64,000 bases of DNA from Azoarcus sp. L1K30 (GCF_018122735.1 NZ_JAGRRD010000001.1:3205190-3269189); one strand, 5' to 3'; counted from the stretch's first letter, positions 48,166 to 58,528 are shown. The notes: generated by a model from the sequence alone, not told the origin. A program made the numbers and translations.

Positions 48166-51100
48166 CTAGCCCTCCCCTTGAAGGGGCGGGCGCTTGGTCA
48201 GGCATGCGCGCTCGAACACCTCCACTTCTACCGGCCGCCCGAACAGGTAGCCCTGAAACGCATGGCAACCGTTCGCGACAAGAAATTGCCGCTGCGCATC
48301 GCTCTCGACACCTTCGGCGATCACGCTCAGTCCCATGCTCTCGCCCAGCGCGACCACCATCTTCGCAATCGCAGCATCGTTGTGATCGGTCAGGATGTCA
48401 CGAACGAAGCCCTGATCGATCTTGAGCTGGTCAAGTGGCAGGCGCTTGAGGTACACGAGCGACGAGAACCCGGTACCGAAGTCGTCCAGCGAGAACCCCA
48501 CACCGCGCGCCTTCAGCGCACTCATCTTGGCACTGACGTCATCGACCTTGTCCACCAGCAGGCTTTCGGTCAGCTCGAGCTTGAGCAGCTCTGGCCGCGC
48601 ACCCGTTTCGTCGATGATCGCCAACACCTCATCGACGAAGCCAGCCTGACGGAACTGGACCACGCTGACATTGACCGCGATCGACAGTCCAGCCAATGCC
48701 GGATGCCGTGCCCATGCCGCGAGACGGGTACAGGCGGTCCGCAGCACCCACCGCCCGAGCGGTACGATGAGCCCCGTCTCCTCGGCCAGCGAGATGAACT
48801 GCTCGGGCCCGACGATGCCGCGCTCGGGATGCAGCCAGCGCAGCAGTGCCTCGGCACCGGTCACGCGGCCGTCCTCGACGACCTGCGGCTGGTAGAACAG
48901 ACAGAACTGCTCCCGGGTCAGCGCCTCGTGCAGGCTCGCTTCCAGTTCAGCGCGATTCGCGATTGCCGCCTGCACCACCGGATCGAAGAAGCTCAGGGTA
49001 TTGCGCCCTTCGGCCTTGGCCTGGTACATCGCCAGATCCGCGCGCTTGAGGAGCTCTTCGACGCTTTCCCGCTCGCGCCCGAACAATGCCACGCCGATGC
49101 TCGGGGTACTGTGGTGCTTGTTGTTGCCGAGCTGATAGGGTTCGCGCAGGACGGTAAGGATCTTCTCGGCAATCTGCCGTGCCTGTACCGCGGCCTGGGT
49201 GTGCTCCTCGCCGAGATCTTCGAGCATGACGACAAACTCGTCGCCCCCGAGGCGCGCCACGGAGTCGGTCTCGCGCACGCATACCTGCAACCTTTGCCCC
49301 ACCTGCAGCAGCAGTTGATCGCCGGTATCGTGCCCGAGGGTATCGTTGAGGGTCTTGAAGTTGTCGAGGTCGATGAACAGCAAGGCGCCTTCGCAATGTC
49401 GTCGACTGCCGCTGGCAATCGCCTGCTGCAGACGATCGATCAGCATCCGGCGATTGGGCAACCCGGTGAGCGGATCATAGAAGGCCAGCCTGATGACCTT
49501 TTCCTCGGCCGCCTTTCGCGCCGTAATGTCTTCCTTGACCGCGACGTAATTCGTCACCTGCCCATGGGCGTCGCATATCGGCGCAATCAGCACGTTCTCG
49601 ATGTAGGTGCTGCCATCCTTGCGCCGATTGTGGAATTCGCCCTTCCACAGCGCCGCCTGGCTCAGGGTGCTCCACATCGCGGTGTAGGTTGCGGCCGGCG
49701 TTTCGCCGGACTGCAGGAATCGCGGATTGCGTCCAACAACCTCTTCCAGCGTGTAGCCGGCGTTCTGCATGAAGGCCTGATTGACGTACTCGATCCTCGC
49801 CTCGGTGTCGGTGATCATGATGCTGGCCGGACTCTGCTCGACCGCCATCGACAGCTTGCGCAACTGGGTTTCGGCGGCCTTGCGGGCGGAAATGTCGCGC
49901 GTTACAGAAAGGATGCATTGCTCACCGTCGACCTCGATCAGGTGAGCGGACATCAGCGCCGGAATGATCCTGCCATCGCGCGCAAGGAAGTCGGCCTCCA
50001 GATTCTCGCAATACCCCTTTTCCTCCAGGATATCGCGTAGACGGCGTCTATCCTCGACATTGCGCCAGACATTGAGCTCGAGCGAACTGCGCCCGACCGC
50101 CTCCTCCCGCGTCCACCCGGTGAGGCGGGTAAAGCCTTCGTTCACGTCCAGGTAGCATCCATCGACCAGCCGATTGATATTGATGGCATCCGGACTGGTG
50201 ACGAAAGCGGTGTGATAGCGCTCCTCACTCTGTCGCAGCGACGCCTCCTTGTCCGCCAATGCCTCAAGCACGTGGTTGAATGCGCGCACCAGTTGGCCGA
50301 TCTCGTCCTTTCCGGGCGGCAGCCTGAGCGGCCCGGTATCGGACTTGCTGGCCAGTTCGTCGATGGTCCCGAGTATTGGCGAGAGTTGCCGTGCAAGCAT
50401 CCACCAGATCGCACCGGCCGCCAGCGCGGTCATCAACAGCGACGCGACGATTACCCGCTCATGCATGTCACCAATAGGCGCAAAGGCGTCGGCCGCGGAC
50501 AGGGAGAGGGCAAGATGCCAGCCTGATGCCGGTATGCGCTTCATCGCCACCAGTTGCTCCTCACCATGCGAATCGACCAGCACGCTGACCCCTTCGTAAC
50601 CGGCGAGCGCGCGCCGCCGATAAGCGTCGCCTTTGGCCGCATCCAGGTGCTGCATGATGCGGCGCTTGTCGGTGGCGGTCACGATCAGGCCGCTGTCCGG
50701 CGTAAAGACCAGATACTGCCCTGCGTTTACCGAGGACAATTCGGGGACTCGATCCAGAAAGCTGCCTGCGTCGAGATTGGTCACCCCGACCAGCACGCCA
50801 CGTATGGTGCCATTGTCGTCATGGATCGGCGCCGCAATACCGAAGGCCGGCGCGACCGGCCGCTTGCCGATGACGGGATGACCGATCACCGGTTCCCGCT
50901 GGCGCAGTGCCTCGCGCACGTAATCGCTGTCGATATAGTTCAAGCCCAGACGCCCGGCGGTCACAGGCAGTTCGGCGATGACCGTCCCCGCAGCATCGAG
51001 CACGATCACGCCATCATTGAAGGCCCCATCCAAGATCAGCCGCTGATCCAGAAAATTCTGCAGCGCGGTGGCGTCGTGCAGGAGATCCGGCGTAATCAGC

Positions 51101-51333
51101 GCCGAGACCCTGTGCAGCATATTCACCTGGCCGACGAGGTGCCGATCGAGCGCGCTCGCCGCGACGGTCGCGGCGGACAGGAGTTGCTGACCCAGCAGCG
51201 CCTGAACATCGTGGCGCAACGTGCGATGGGCGTAAATCGTCAGAGACCAGATGCTGACCACGAAAATCACCAGCGTGAATGCGGTGATCCGGGTCCTGAG
51301 CGAATGTCTGTGAAAGGTATGCAGGACGCTCAT
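48166..51333 (-). CDS. Membrane PAS-GGDEF-EAL cyclic di-GMP signalling protein
   Basis: A 1055-residue membrane protein. The start ATG 51333 places a membrane segment at about 15-35, then a periplasmic Cache-type sensor (about 40-290), a second membrane segment near 300, a HAMP domain and two PAS domains (about 375-500 and 505-620). GGDEF (RLGGDEFVVM, near 694) is intact, and EAL is intact (GAEALLRWLHPERG near 825, with DDFGTGFSSL). Both cyclase and phosphodiesterase activity are thus possible. The final residues (KRPPLQGEG) are read from the palindromic repeat at 48169-48191, so the original C-terminus may have been changed by it. Confidence 0.92.
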   Translation of the reverse strand: MSVLHTFHRHSLRTRITAFTLVIFVVSIWSLTIYAHRTLRHDVQALLGQQLLSAATVAASALDRHLVGQVNMLHRVSALITPDLLHDATALQNFLDQRLILDGAFNDGVIVLDAAGTVIAELPVTAGRLGLNYIDSDYVREALRQREPVIGHPVIGKRPVAPAFGIAAPIHDDNGTIRGVLVGVTNLDAGSFLDRVPELSSVNAGQYLVFTPDSGLIVTATDKRRIMQHLDAAKGDAYRRRALAGYEGVSVLVDSHGEEQLVAMKRIPASGWHLALSLSAADAFAPIGDMHERVIVASLLMTALAAGAIWWMLARQLSPILGTIDELASKSDTGPLRLPPGKDEIGQLVRAFNHVLEALADKEASLRQSEERYHTAFVTSPDAININRLVDGCYLDVNEGFTRLTGWTREEAVGRSSLELNVWRNVEDRRRLRDILEEKGYCENLEADFLARDGRIIPALMSAHLIEVDGEQCILSVTRDISARKAAETQLRKLSMAVEQSPASIMITDTEARIEYVNQAFMQNAGYTLEEVVGRNPRFLQSGETPAATYTAMWSTLSQAALWKGEFHNRRKDGSTYIENVLIAPICDAHGQVTNYVAVKEDITARKAAEEKVIRLAFYDPLTGLPNRRMLIDRLQQAIASGSRRHCEGALLFIDLDNFKTLNDTLGHDTGDQLLLQVGQRLQVCVRETDSVARLGGDEFVVMLEDLGEEHTQAAVQARQIAEKILTVLREPYQLGNNKHHSTPSIGVALFGRERESVEELLKRADLAMYQAKAEGRNTLSFFDPVVQAAIANRAELEASLHEALTREQFCLFYQPQVVEDGRVTGAEALLRWLHPERGIVGPEQFISLAEETGLIVPLGRWVLRTACTRLAAWARHPALAGLSIAVNVSVVQFRQAGFVDEVLAIIDETGARPELLKLELTESLLVDKVDDVSAKMSALKARGVGFSLDDFGTGFSSLVYLKRLPLDQLKIDQGFVRDILTDHNDAAIAKMVVALGESMGLSVIAEGVESDAQRQFLVANGCHAFQGYLFGRPVEVEVFERACLTKRPPLQGEG
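48169..48191. repeat. Palindromic interspersed repeat-like sequence
   Basis: GCCC-T-CCCCTT-G-AAGGGG-C-GGGC forms an almost complete palindrome and, with the flanking CCCCATCCCCTAG, resembles the CT-rich interspersed palindromes common in high-GC Proteobacteria. It overlaps the 3' end of the GGDEF-EAL gene. Only one copy was noticed in this window. Confidence 0.5.
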
Positions 51334-51644
51334 CACCACACCGGTACGATGGCTTGCCGCCTGCAATGCATGCAAGGGGCCGCTGGTGAAATTTCGATCC
51401 CGACCGTCTCACCCGTGCCAGGGCTGAGGCGGAACCTCCCTTTCCAGTCGCGGAACAAAGGCCCGTGTACTGGCCGGCCGGACTCACGCACACGGCAGAT
51501 TGCCCGCCTGTTTGCCGAGTTCAGCACCAGTCATGAGGATACACGCGTGTGCCAATTACCCACAAAGCAATAATGGATTAAGGCAGGAATTAATTGTGTG
51601 TCCGGCGCATCCGGGCATGCGTGATATCAGGAACGAGTCCGGTC
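51334..51644. other. Intergenic region between flavodoxin and signalling gene
   Basis: 311 bases. It holds a palindromic ACACGCGTGT near 51541, an AT-rich stretch around 51570-51597 that may be a promoter for the minus-strand signalling gene, and CCGG-rich repeats near 51630-51655. No gene with a ribosome site was found. Confidence 0.4.
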
Positions 51645-52199
51645 CTATACCGGAGCAGATGCCTTCTCGAGCAACAACGGCCCGACCTGCGCCAGCCAGG
51701 TATCGATGCGCTCATCGGTAAACATGCCTTGTGTGCGCGCATCGATGACCAGACCGACGAAACGGCCGTCCACGACGGCCGCCGAGTGGTCGAAAGTATA
51801 GCCATCGGTGGGCCAGCTCCCGACAATCTCTGCGCCGAAGCCCTTGAACACCTCGTACAGGCGCAACAGCGAACTGGCGAAACGGTCGGCATAGCGTTCC
51901 TGTGCGCCGAGCCCGAACAGTGCAACGCGCTTGCCGGAGAAATCGGCGTGTTCGAACTGCGCCAGAAACTCTTCCCAGTTGGGCTCGAGGCAACCCGCAC
52001 TGCGACCGGGGATGTCGCCGATGCCGTAGCTTGGCGTGCCCAGGATCAACGCGTCGTACTGCAGCATCTCGTCGAGCGCGATGCGATTGACGTTCACGGG
52101 TTTGGCGGCCAGTTCGTCACCGAGCTTCTTGTGAATCTTCTTCGCAATCAGACGGGTGGTGCCGGTTTCGGTGCCGAAGAATATGCCGATCTTGTTCAT
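51645..52199 (-). CDS. Flavodoxin
   Basis: A 184-residue long-chain flavodoxin that carries one FMN and serves as low-potential electron donor. The phosphate loop is FGTETGTTRLIAKKI at residues 8-22; LGTPSYGIGDI and the FMN loop region GAQERYADRFA follow, and the long-chain insertion is present. It resembles the NifF/FldA type. The gene follows the CCG iron-sulfur gene by 54 bases on the same strand, so the two may share a promoter and possibly electrons. Confidence 0.93.
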   Translation of the reverse strand: MNKIGIFFGTETGTTRLIAKKIHKKLGDELAAKPVNVNRIALDEMLQYDALILGTPSYGIGDIPGRSAGCLEPNWEEFLAQFEHADFSGKRVALFGLGAQERYADRFASSLLRLYEVFKGFGAEIVGSWPTDGYTFDHSAAVVDGRFVGLVIDARTQGMFTDERIDTWLAQVGPLLLEKASAPV

Positions 52200-52253
52200 G
52201 ATGGTGGTGTACAGACGATGGGATAGAAAATCGCGGATATCGACATGCGGCGC

Positions 52254-53600
52254 TCAGGCCAGGGCGTCGCGCATCAGTTGCGCCACATGGGCTGGCCGTC
52301 GCGCCACGCCCTCGATAATCTGGTGGCGACAGGAGAATCCATTGGCCAGCAGCGGCGCATCAGGTGCCGCGCGCAGGGCCGGCAGCAGATCGAGTTCGGC
52401 CATCTTCATCGAGATCTGCGCATGCTCGGCATCGAGGCCGAAGCTGCCGGCCATGCCGCAACAGCTCGATTCGACAAACTCGAAATCCAGCTGCGGTATC
52501 AGCCGCAGGACCTTGCGCAGTGACTTCATCGCACCCACCGCCTTCTGGTGGCAATGACCATGCACCAGCATCTTTGCCGTTCCCAGTGGCTTGAGGTCGA
52601 GTTGAAGGCGCTTGCGGTCATGCTCGCGGGCGATGAACTCCTCGAACAGATACACCTGCTTCGCCAGCGCCTCGGCCTCCGGCCCCAGGCCGAGTTTGAG
52701 GTGATCGTCGCGCAAGGACAGGATGCAGGACGGCTCCAGCCCGATCACCGGCACGCCGTCGGCCAGTGCCGGACGCAGCGCGGCCTGCATGCGCCGCGCT
52801 TCGCGACGGGCCGCCTCGACCTGCCCGAGCGACAGCCAGGTGCGGCCACAGCAGAGTGCTCGATCTGGCTCGGGATCGTCCGCCGCAGGTCCGAGCACGC
52901 TGACCTGATAGCCGGCAGCACGGAGCACCGCATGCGCGGCATCGGCAATATCCGGCTCGAAATGACGTGCGAAGGTATCGACGAAGAGATGAACGCGGCG
53001 TGCCGTGTCGACCGCTGCATCGCCATCCGACGCAGGGGCGGCATAAGGACGTCTGACGGGCTCGGGCAAGGTACGACTGGCAGAGATCCCGAGCGTGCGC
53101 TCGAGCAGGCGCGCCAGCAGCGGCACACGGTTGCGCAACCGGACCAAGCCACGCAACAGCCGCGAATAGCCGAGCCAGCGCGGCAGTCCACCGAACAGGC
53201 GGTCGCGCATCGACACCCCCGATATTGCGTTGCGCTGGGCCTGCCATTCGATCTTGATCGCCGCCATGTCGACCTGGTTGGCACACTCGCGCTTGCATCC
53301 CTTGCACCCCACGCACAGATCCATCGCCTCGGCCAGGCGCGGGTCGGCGAACGGCGCAGGTCCATATTCGCCATTGAGAGCCGCCTTCAGCGCCAGCACC
53401 CGCCCACCCGGCGACTGCAGGGCTTCATCGGTGGCACGGTAGCTGGGGCACATCACCCCCTTCGGCTTGCGCTGGCACAAGCGGTCGCTGATGCACACCG
53501 CCACCGCCTTGGCGAAGTCGCCGCCGGTCGCTGGGATACCCGCGTAGGCATCACCCTGCCCGGCAGTCTCGTAGCTCGACCAGTCGAGTTGATGTTTCAT
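52254..53600 (-). CDS. CCG-type iron-sulfur protein (GlpC/heterodisulfide reductase family)
   Basis: A 448-residue cytoplasmic protein with a cysteine-rich N-terminal ferredoxin part and two CCG domains. The first cluster motif is VCISDRLCQRKPKGVMCPSYRATDEA (residues about 34-60); the second is DLCVGCKGCKRECANQVD (near 94-111). The CCG motifs are LCCGRTWLS and SCCGMAGSFG. It resembles the C-terminal half of GlcD-CCG fusion dehydrogenases such as D-lactate oxidase, but the FAD domain is absent, so a separate flavoprotein should be the partner. ATG 53600 has GGAGGAAGGAA upstream. Confidence 0.85.
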   Translation of the reverse strand: MKHQLDWSSYETAGQGDAYAGIPATGGDFAKAVAVCISDRLCQRKPKGVMCPSYRATDEALQSPGGRVLALKAALNGEYGPAPFADPRLAEAMDLCVGCKGCKRECANQVDMAAIKIEWQAQRNAISGVSMRDRLFGGLPRWLGYSRLLRGLVRLRNRVPLLARLLERTLGISASRTLPEPVRRPYAAPASDGDAAVDTARRVHLFVDTFARHFEPDIADAAHAVLRAAGYQVSVLGPAADDPEPDRALCCGRTWLSLGQVEAARREARRMQAALRPALADGVPVIGLEPSCILSLRDDHLKLGLGPEAEALAKQVYLFEEFIAREHDRKRLQLDLKPLGTAKMLVHGHCHQKAVGAMKSLRKVLRLIPQLDFEFVESSCCGMAGSFGLDAEHAQISMKMAELDLLPALRAAPDAPLLANGFSCRHQIIEGVARRPAHVAQLMRDALA

Positions 53601-53716
53601 TTCCTTCCTCCGGAGAGCAAGGAAAGCAAGTCCGATACCAGCGCAAACGGCCCGCATCCGTGCCACAAATCAGCACGCGCATGACGGGAACCCGACAAAT
53701 CCGACATCGGAAGTGC

Positions 53717-53748
53717 AAAAGGACACGCAAACGCGAGCTTGCGTGTCC
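53717..53748 (-). terminator. Terminator after the ABC exporter operon
   Basis: On the minus strand GGACACGCAA and TTGCGTGTCC form a perfect 10-base stem with an 8-base loop, followed by TTTT. It lies about 70 bases after the permease stop. Confidence 0.8.
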
Positions 53749-53817
53749 CGCCCGGCTTCAGTACTTGCCGTACCTGTCCACCAGCGCGGTCGGGCGCCGG
53801 CGTGGCCACGGCACCGG

Positions 53818-55020
53818 CTATTCGTGACGGAGCGCTTCGATGGGGTCGAGCTGCGCCGCCCGACGTGCCGGAAAATACCCGAATACCACGCCGATCGCGG
53901 CCGAGAACAGGAAGGAAATCAGGTTGATCGACGGGTCGAACACGTAGGCAATGTTCATCACACCGGACAAGACCACCGACGCTGCCGCGGCCAACGCGAT
54001 GCCGATTACCCCACCCAGGCTGGACAGCACCACGGCCTCGATCAGGAACTGCAGCAGCACCTCGCGTTCGAGGGCACCGATGGCCAGGCGGATGCCGATT
54101 TCGCGGGTCCGTTCGGTCACCGATACCAGCATGATGTTCATGATACCGATGCCCCCCACCAGCAAGCTCACCGCGGCCACCGCACCCAGCAACATGGTCA
54201 GGATGCGGGTGGTGCCGGTCAGCGTCTCGGCGATCTGACGCGTATCCATGACGCGGAAGTTGTCCTCCTCGTTGTCGCCGATCTTGCGCCGTTCGCGCAG
54301 CAGGCGCTCGAGTTCGGCCTTGATGGAGTCGATCGACGCACCACTGCCGGCCGACACCATGATCATATTGACGTCCTGGCTGCCGCTGAGACGGCGCTGT
54401 ACCGTGCGCAGGGGCATGACCACGATGTCATCCTGGTCCGAACCCATTGCCGACTGGCCCTTGGACTTGAGTTGCCCGATCACCTCGCAGGCGAACTGCT
54501 TGATACGGATCTCGGCACCCACCGCACTCTGCTGGCCGAAGAGCTTGTCGCGAACGGTATTGCCGATCACGCACACTGCCTTGCCGGCGCGCTCCTCGCT
54601 CTCGGAAAAGCTGCGGCCTGCGGTGAGTTCCCAGTTGCCCGCGGAGAAGTAATCGTTGCTACTGCCGGTGACCACCGTCGACCAGTTGCGCGATTGATTG
54701 ACCGCCGTCACTGCACTGCTCACCACCGGCGCGACGGCAACCGCAGCGCCGATCTGACTACGCACGGCCTCGACGTCCGCAAGCTTGAAGTTCGGCGCCG
54801 CCTCAGAGCCCGGCCCAAAACGTTGGCCTGGACGCACCATCAGCAGATTGCTGCCCATGCTGGCGATCTGGGCCGACACCGAGCGCGTCGCACCGTTTCC
54901 CAGCGTCACCATGGTAATGACGGCCGCCACGCCGATCACCACGCCCAGGATGGTCAGGAAGGATCGCATCAGGTTGCGCCGGATCGCGCGCATCGCCAGC
55001 AGCAAGGTATTCCACAGCAT
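53818..55020 (-). CDS. MacB-type ABC exporter permease
   Basis: A 400-residue inner-membrane protein of the MacB/FtsX family, with an N-terminal membrane segment (about 18-40), a large periplasmic domain (about 45-280) and three C-terminal membrane segments. The family segment [21 protein letters not shown] is visible. Here the ATPase is a separate protein, unlike E. coli MacB, where both are fused. The stop of the ATPase gene touches this start. Substrate is unknown; macrolides, siderophores and peptides are carried by relatives. Confidence 0.9.
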   Translation of the reverse strand: MLWNTLLLAMRAIRRNLMRSFLTILGVVIGVAAVITMVTLGNGATRSVSAQIASMGSNLLMVRPGQRFGPGSEAAPNFKLADVEAVRSQIGAAVAVAPVVSSAVTAVNQSRNWSTVVTGSSNDYFSAGNWELTAGRSFSESEERAGKAVCVIGNTVRDKLFGQQSAVGAEIRIKQFACEVIGQLKSKGQSAMGSDQDDIVVMPLRTVQRRLSGSQDVNMIMVSAGSGASIDSIKAELERLLRERRKIGDNEEDNFRVMDTRQIAETLTGTTRILTMLLGAVAAVSLLVGGIGIMNIMLVSVTERTREIGIRLAIGALEREVLLQFLIEAVVLSSLGGVIGIALAAAASVVLSGVMNIAYVFDPSINLISFLFSAAIGVVFGYFPARRAAQLDPIEALRHE

Positions 55021-55727
55021 CAGGCACGCTCCTCCTGGCGGTGATCGCTATCGACCCGGCCATCCTTGAAGCGAACTACCCTGCGGGCATAGGCCGCCAT
55101 GTCGGGCTCGTGCGTCACCATCAACACGGTGATGCCGCGGTCACGGTTTAGACCGCTGATCAGCTCCATGATCTCGCAACTGTTGTGGGTATCGAGATTG
55201 CCGGTCGGCTCGTCGGCCAGCAGGACCTTGGGATCGGTCACGATGGCCCGGGCGATGGCCACGCGCTGTTGTTGCCCACCGGACAATTCGTTGGGTGCAT
55301 GATCTTCCCAGCCCGCGAGACCCACCTGTTGCAGCGCCGCACGTGCCGCCGCGTGACGGGACGTTGCCGGCTCGCCGCGGTAGATCAGCGGCAACTCGAC
55401 GTTCTCCAGCGCCGTGGTGCGCGACAGCAGGTTGAAGCCCTGGAACACGAACCCAAGAAAGTGCCGCCGCAACAACGCGCGCTGGTCGCGCGTCATGCTT
55501 TCGACATGCGCGCCCTGGAACGTGTAACTGCCTGCGGTGGGAGAATCCAGACAGCCAAGGATGTTCATCACCGTCGACTTGCCCGAGCCACTGGGGCCCA
55601 TCACCGCGACGAACTCACCTTCGTCGATCTCGAGATCGATCCCGTTCAGGGCCTGGAACGCGGCGGCACCTGCGCCGTAGGTTCGGGTAATGCCGGCAAG
55701 CCGGATCAACGGCGACGCCGCGGTCAT
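55020..55727 (-). CDS. ABC exporter ATPase, MacB/LolD family
   Basis: A 235-residue ATPase. Walker A is GPSGSGKST (near 46-54), the signature [15 protein letters not shown] is near 148, and Walker B is [23 protein letters not shown] and the following helix are typical of the MacB/LolD/FtsE group. ATG 55727 overlaps the stop of the adaptor gene (ATGA), so the exporter subunits are translated together. Confidence 0.92.
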   Translation of the reverse strand: MTAASPLIRLAGITRTYGAGAAAFQALNGIDLEIDEGEFVAVMGPSGSGKSTVMNILGCLDSPTAGSYTFQGAHVESMTRDQRALLRRHFLGFVFQGFNLLSRTTALENVELPLIYRGEPATSRHAAARAALQQVGLAGWEDHAPNELSGGQQQRVAIARAIVTDPKVLLADEPTGNLDTHNSCEIMELISGLNRDRGITVLMVTHEPDMAAYARRVVRFKDGRVDSDHRQEERA

Positions 55728-57022
55728 GGATTGGCACTCGCGGTTTCGGTGATCACCTCCATGCCGGCCTGAAGATCACCCCCCACGATCTCGGTCACGC
55801 GGCCGTTGGTGGCGCCGGTCCGGACCTGCAGCGGCACGACCGTGCCCTCACGCAACACCCACAGGCGCTGACTGCCGTCATCGGCCCGCGGCGGTGCACT
55901 CGCCCGCGGTGCGCTGCGGGGCGGGCGCGGCATCAGCGAGCTGAGTACGCTGCTGCCGGCGGTGCGCTGCGCGCTTGGCGCAGGGGGCGAATAGCGTAGC
56001 GCGGCATTGGGCACCAGCAGCACCTGTTCGCGGGAAACCGTCGTGATTTCGGCGGTCGCCGTCATGCCCGGGCGCAAGCTGAGGTCGTCGTTCGCCACCT
56101 GCAGCACGGCCGGATACGACACCACGCCGTCGCTGTCGGTCGCATTGAAGCCCACTCGTGTGATCGCAGCCTCGAAGCGCCGGCCCGGCCATGCATCGAC
56201 GGTGAACGATGCCTTGAGTCCGGCCTTGACACTGCCCACGTCGGCCTCGTCGACATCCACACTCAATTCCATCTTCGACAGGTCTTCCGCCAGCGTGAAT
56301 AGCGTAACCGCCTGCAGGGACGCCGCCACCGTCTGCCCCGGATCGACCGCACGCAACAGCACCACACCATCGATCGGCGAACGGATGCTGCCGCGTGAGA
56401 GATTGGTGAGATCGGTCTGCAGCGCGGCCTTGGCCTCGGCGATGCTGGCGCGGGCACTGGCGACATTCGCGTCGGCGCGCTCGACATCCGCCTGTGCGCT
56501 TTCGATTTCGATCTTCGACGGCACCTTGCCACCCGACAGGCGCGCCACCTCGCGATACCGGTCAAGCTTGGCCCTTGCCTCGACAACCGTGGCCTGCGCC
56601 TGTTTCAGTGACGCCTCCGCCACCGCCAGCGCACCGCGCGACTTGGCAACCGCATCTTCGAACTTCGAGAGATCGAGCCGGGCCAGTACCTGCCCCTTGC
56701 GCACACGCTCGTCGTCATCGACGAGGACCTGCGCGATCGTGCCCGACAGTTCGCTGCCGAGATTGACCTGATTGGTCGGCGCCAGGTTGCCCGTCGCCGA
56801 CACCGTTACGACCAGGCTGCCGATCCGGGCCGCTTCGGTCCGGTATTGCGGCAGACCGGACTCGGTTCTGCGACCGAAGATCATGAAGATCGCAACTGCG
56901 ACCACCAGGACGGCAGCGATGATGAGGCGCCAGCGCCCGGACCGGCTGCCGCCACTGCGTGCAAGAATGCTGTTGAGATCGGGCGCAGACACCGCTGCGG
57001 TCTTGTCGGACTGATCTTTCAT
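55724..57022 (-). CDS. Periplasmic adaptor (MacA-type membrane fusion protein)
   Basis: A 432-residue protein with an N-terminal membrane anchor (about 32-50), a lipoyl/biotinyl-like hairpin split by a long coiled coil (about 110-205, Ala/Lys-rich), and beta-barrel and membrane-proximal domains. The lipoyl ends are VSATGNLAPTNQVNLGSELSG and GSIRSPIDGVVLLRAVDPGQTV. It should link the permease to the outer-membrane channel encoded upstream. ATG 57022 overlaps the channel stop (57019-57022). Confidence 0.9.
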   Translation of the reverse strand: MKDQSDKTAAVSAPDLNSILARSGGSRSGRWRLIIAAVLVVAVAIFMIFGRRTESGLPQYRTEAARIGSLVVTVSATGNLAPTNQVNLGSELSGTIAQVLVDDDERVRKGQVLARLDLSKFEDAVAKSRGALAVAEASLKQAQATVVEARAKLDRYREVARLSGGKVPSKIEIESAQADVERADANVASARASIAEAKAALQTDLTNLSRGSIRSPIDGVVLLRAVDPGQTVAASLQAVTLFTLAEDLSKMELSVDVDEADVGSVKAGLKASFTVDAWPGRRFEAAITRVGFNATDSDGVVSYPAVLQVANDDLSLRPGMTATAEITTVSREQVLLVPNAALRYSPPAPSAQRTAGSSVLSSLMPRPPRSAPRASAPPRADDGSQRLWVLREGTVVPLQVRTGATNGRVTEIVGGDLQAGMEVITETASANP

Positions 57023-58497
57023 GAGGCGCTTCCGGGTTGGCTGGCAGCACTGGCGGGCGACCATCCGCCGCCGACTGCCTTGTAAAGCTGGATCTGGGCA
57101 GTGGCGAGGTCGCCGGTACTGCTGGCAAGCTGGTCTTCGAGACTGAGCAGGGTGCGCTGACTGTCGAGTACGTTCAGAAAATCGGTGAGGCCGGATGCAT
57201 AGCGATGCTCGGCGATCTGCAGCGCCTCGCGCGCCGCCGCCGTTGCCTGTGCGAGTTGGTGCCGGCGCTCGCCGGCATTGGCCACCGCTACGAGCGCATT
57301 CTCGACGTCCTCGAGCGCCCCCAGCACCGCAGCCCGGTAGGTGAGCCGGGCCTGTTCGAGCAAGGCATCCTGGATCTCGATATTGGCACCGATCCTTCCT
57401 GAATCGAAGATCGGTGCGGTCACGCCGGCGAACAGCGAACGCGCCGCGCTGGCGCCATTGGCCAAACTCTCGAGGCTGAGCGCATTCAAGCCGAGCGAGC
57501 CCGACAGGCTGAAACTCGGGTAGCGCGCCGCCTCGGCCTCGCCCAGACGTGCGGTTTGTGCCGCCAGCCGGCGCTCCGCGGCGCGCACATCCGGGCGCTG
57601 GCGCAGGGTATCGGCGGGAATGCCCACTGCCATCGATACGTCGGTCTGAGGAATCACCGCCTCGTTCAGGCGTGCCTGCCATTCCTGCCATTCGCCCGGC
57701 GTACGCCCGAGCAGCAACGCGAGCCGGTTCTGCGCCCCGGAGATCGCCGTCCGCAAGGCCGGCATGGCCGCACGGGCGCTCTCCAGCTCGGTCTGGGCCT
57801 GTGCGGCGTCCAGCGCCGACACCAGCCCGGCCTGAACCCGCCAGCGCGTCAGGTCGAGGGTTTCGCCGCGCGCGGCCACGCTGGCCTCGGCCACGGCGAG
57901 CCGGCGTTCGCTGGTGCGCAGATCGACATAGTTCAGGACCACTTCGGCCACCAGCGAGACTTGGGTGGCGCGCAGACTCTCGGCACTCGCACCGAAATCA
58001 GCCTCTGCGGCCTCGACACCACGCTTGAGCCCGCCAAAGACGTCCGGCTCCCAACTGGCGTCGAACCCCGCACTGTAGAGATCGGTCGTCCTGCTGTTGT
58101 CGCCGACCCCGGTGGTGGTGCGGCTACCCGAGCCCGTGGCGGTCATCGTCGGCCCCAGCGCGGCACCGCTCAGCGTGCGGCGCGCCCTTGCTTCGCGCAG
58201 TTGCGCCGTTGCCGTGGCCAGATCGAGGTTGGCCGCCAGTGCGTCAGCCACCAGGCCATCGAGCACCGGGTCCTTGTACTGACGCCACCACTGCGCCAAC
58301 AACACCGTATCGGCCGCGGCGACGGCCGTCTTTGCCGACCATTTCGGCGGAACGCTCGACTCCGGCGGCCGATAGTCGGGCCCAACCGTCATGCAGCCCG
58401 ACAAGGCCAGCGCGGCCAGCAGCGCGAGACACCTCCCCCGATCGTCGCGCGGGACGCCAGGGGCAGGACGCGGGCGTAACCCGACAAATGGATTCAT
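57019..58497 (-). CDS. Outer-membrane efflux lipoprotein (NodT/TolC family)
   Basis: A 492-residue outer-membrane channel, the exit duct of the exporter. The start ATG 58497 is chosen; another ATG is 6 bases upstream. A lipoprotein signal ends LALSGC, followed by MTVGPDYRPP, the NodT-type start. Two TolC repeats are seen (LVADALAANLDLATATAQLREARA and RPDVRAAERRLAAQTARLGEAEA). It is first in the minus-strand operon channel-adaptor-ATPase-permease. Confidence 0.9.
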   Translation of the reverse strand: MNPFVGLRPRPAPGVPRDDRGRCLALLAALALSGCMTVGPDYRPPESSVPPKWSAKTAVAAADTVLLAQWWRQYKDPVLDGLVADALAANLDLATATAQLREARARRTLSGAALGPTMTATGSGSRTTTGVGDNSRTTDLYSAGFDASWEPDVFGGLKRGVEAAEADFGASAESLRATQVSLVAEVVLNYVDLRTSERRLAVAEASVAARGETLDLTRWRVQAGLVSALDAAQAQTELESARAAMPALRTAISGAQNRLALLLGRTPGEWQEWQARLNEAVIPQTDVSMAVGIPADTLRQRPDVRAAERRLAAQTARLGEAEAARYPSFSLSGSLGLNALSLESLANGASAARSLFAGVTAPIFDSGRIGANIEIQDALLEQARLTYRAAVLGALEDVENALVAVANAGERRHQLAQATAAAREALQIAEHRYASGLTDFLNVLDSQRTLLSLEDQLASSTGDLATAQIQLYKAVGGGWSPASAASQPGSAS

Positions 58498-58528
58498 GTG
58501 CATTCTCGTGAAGGTCGTTTGCCTTGCT

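Noticed and set aside
48091-50040. Long plus-strand frame (649 codons) opposite the GGDEF-EAL gene
   Set aside because: The opposite strand encodes intact GGDEF and EAL motifs; this frame is rich in Arg, His and Gln without pattern.
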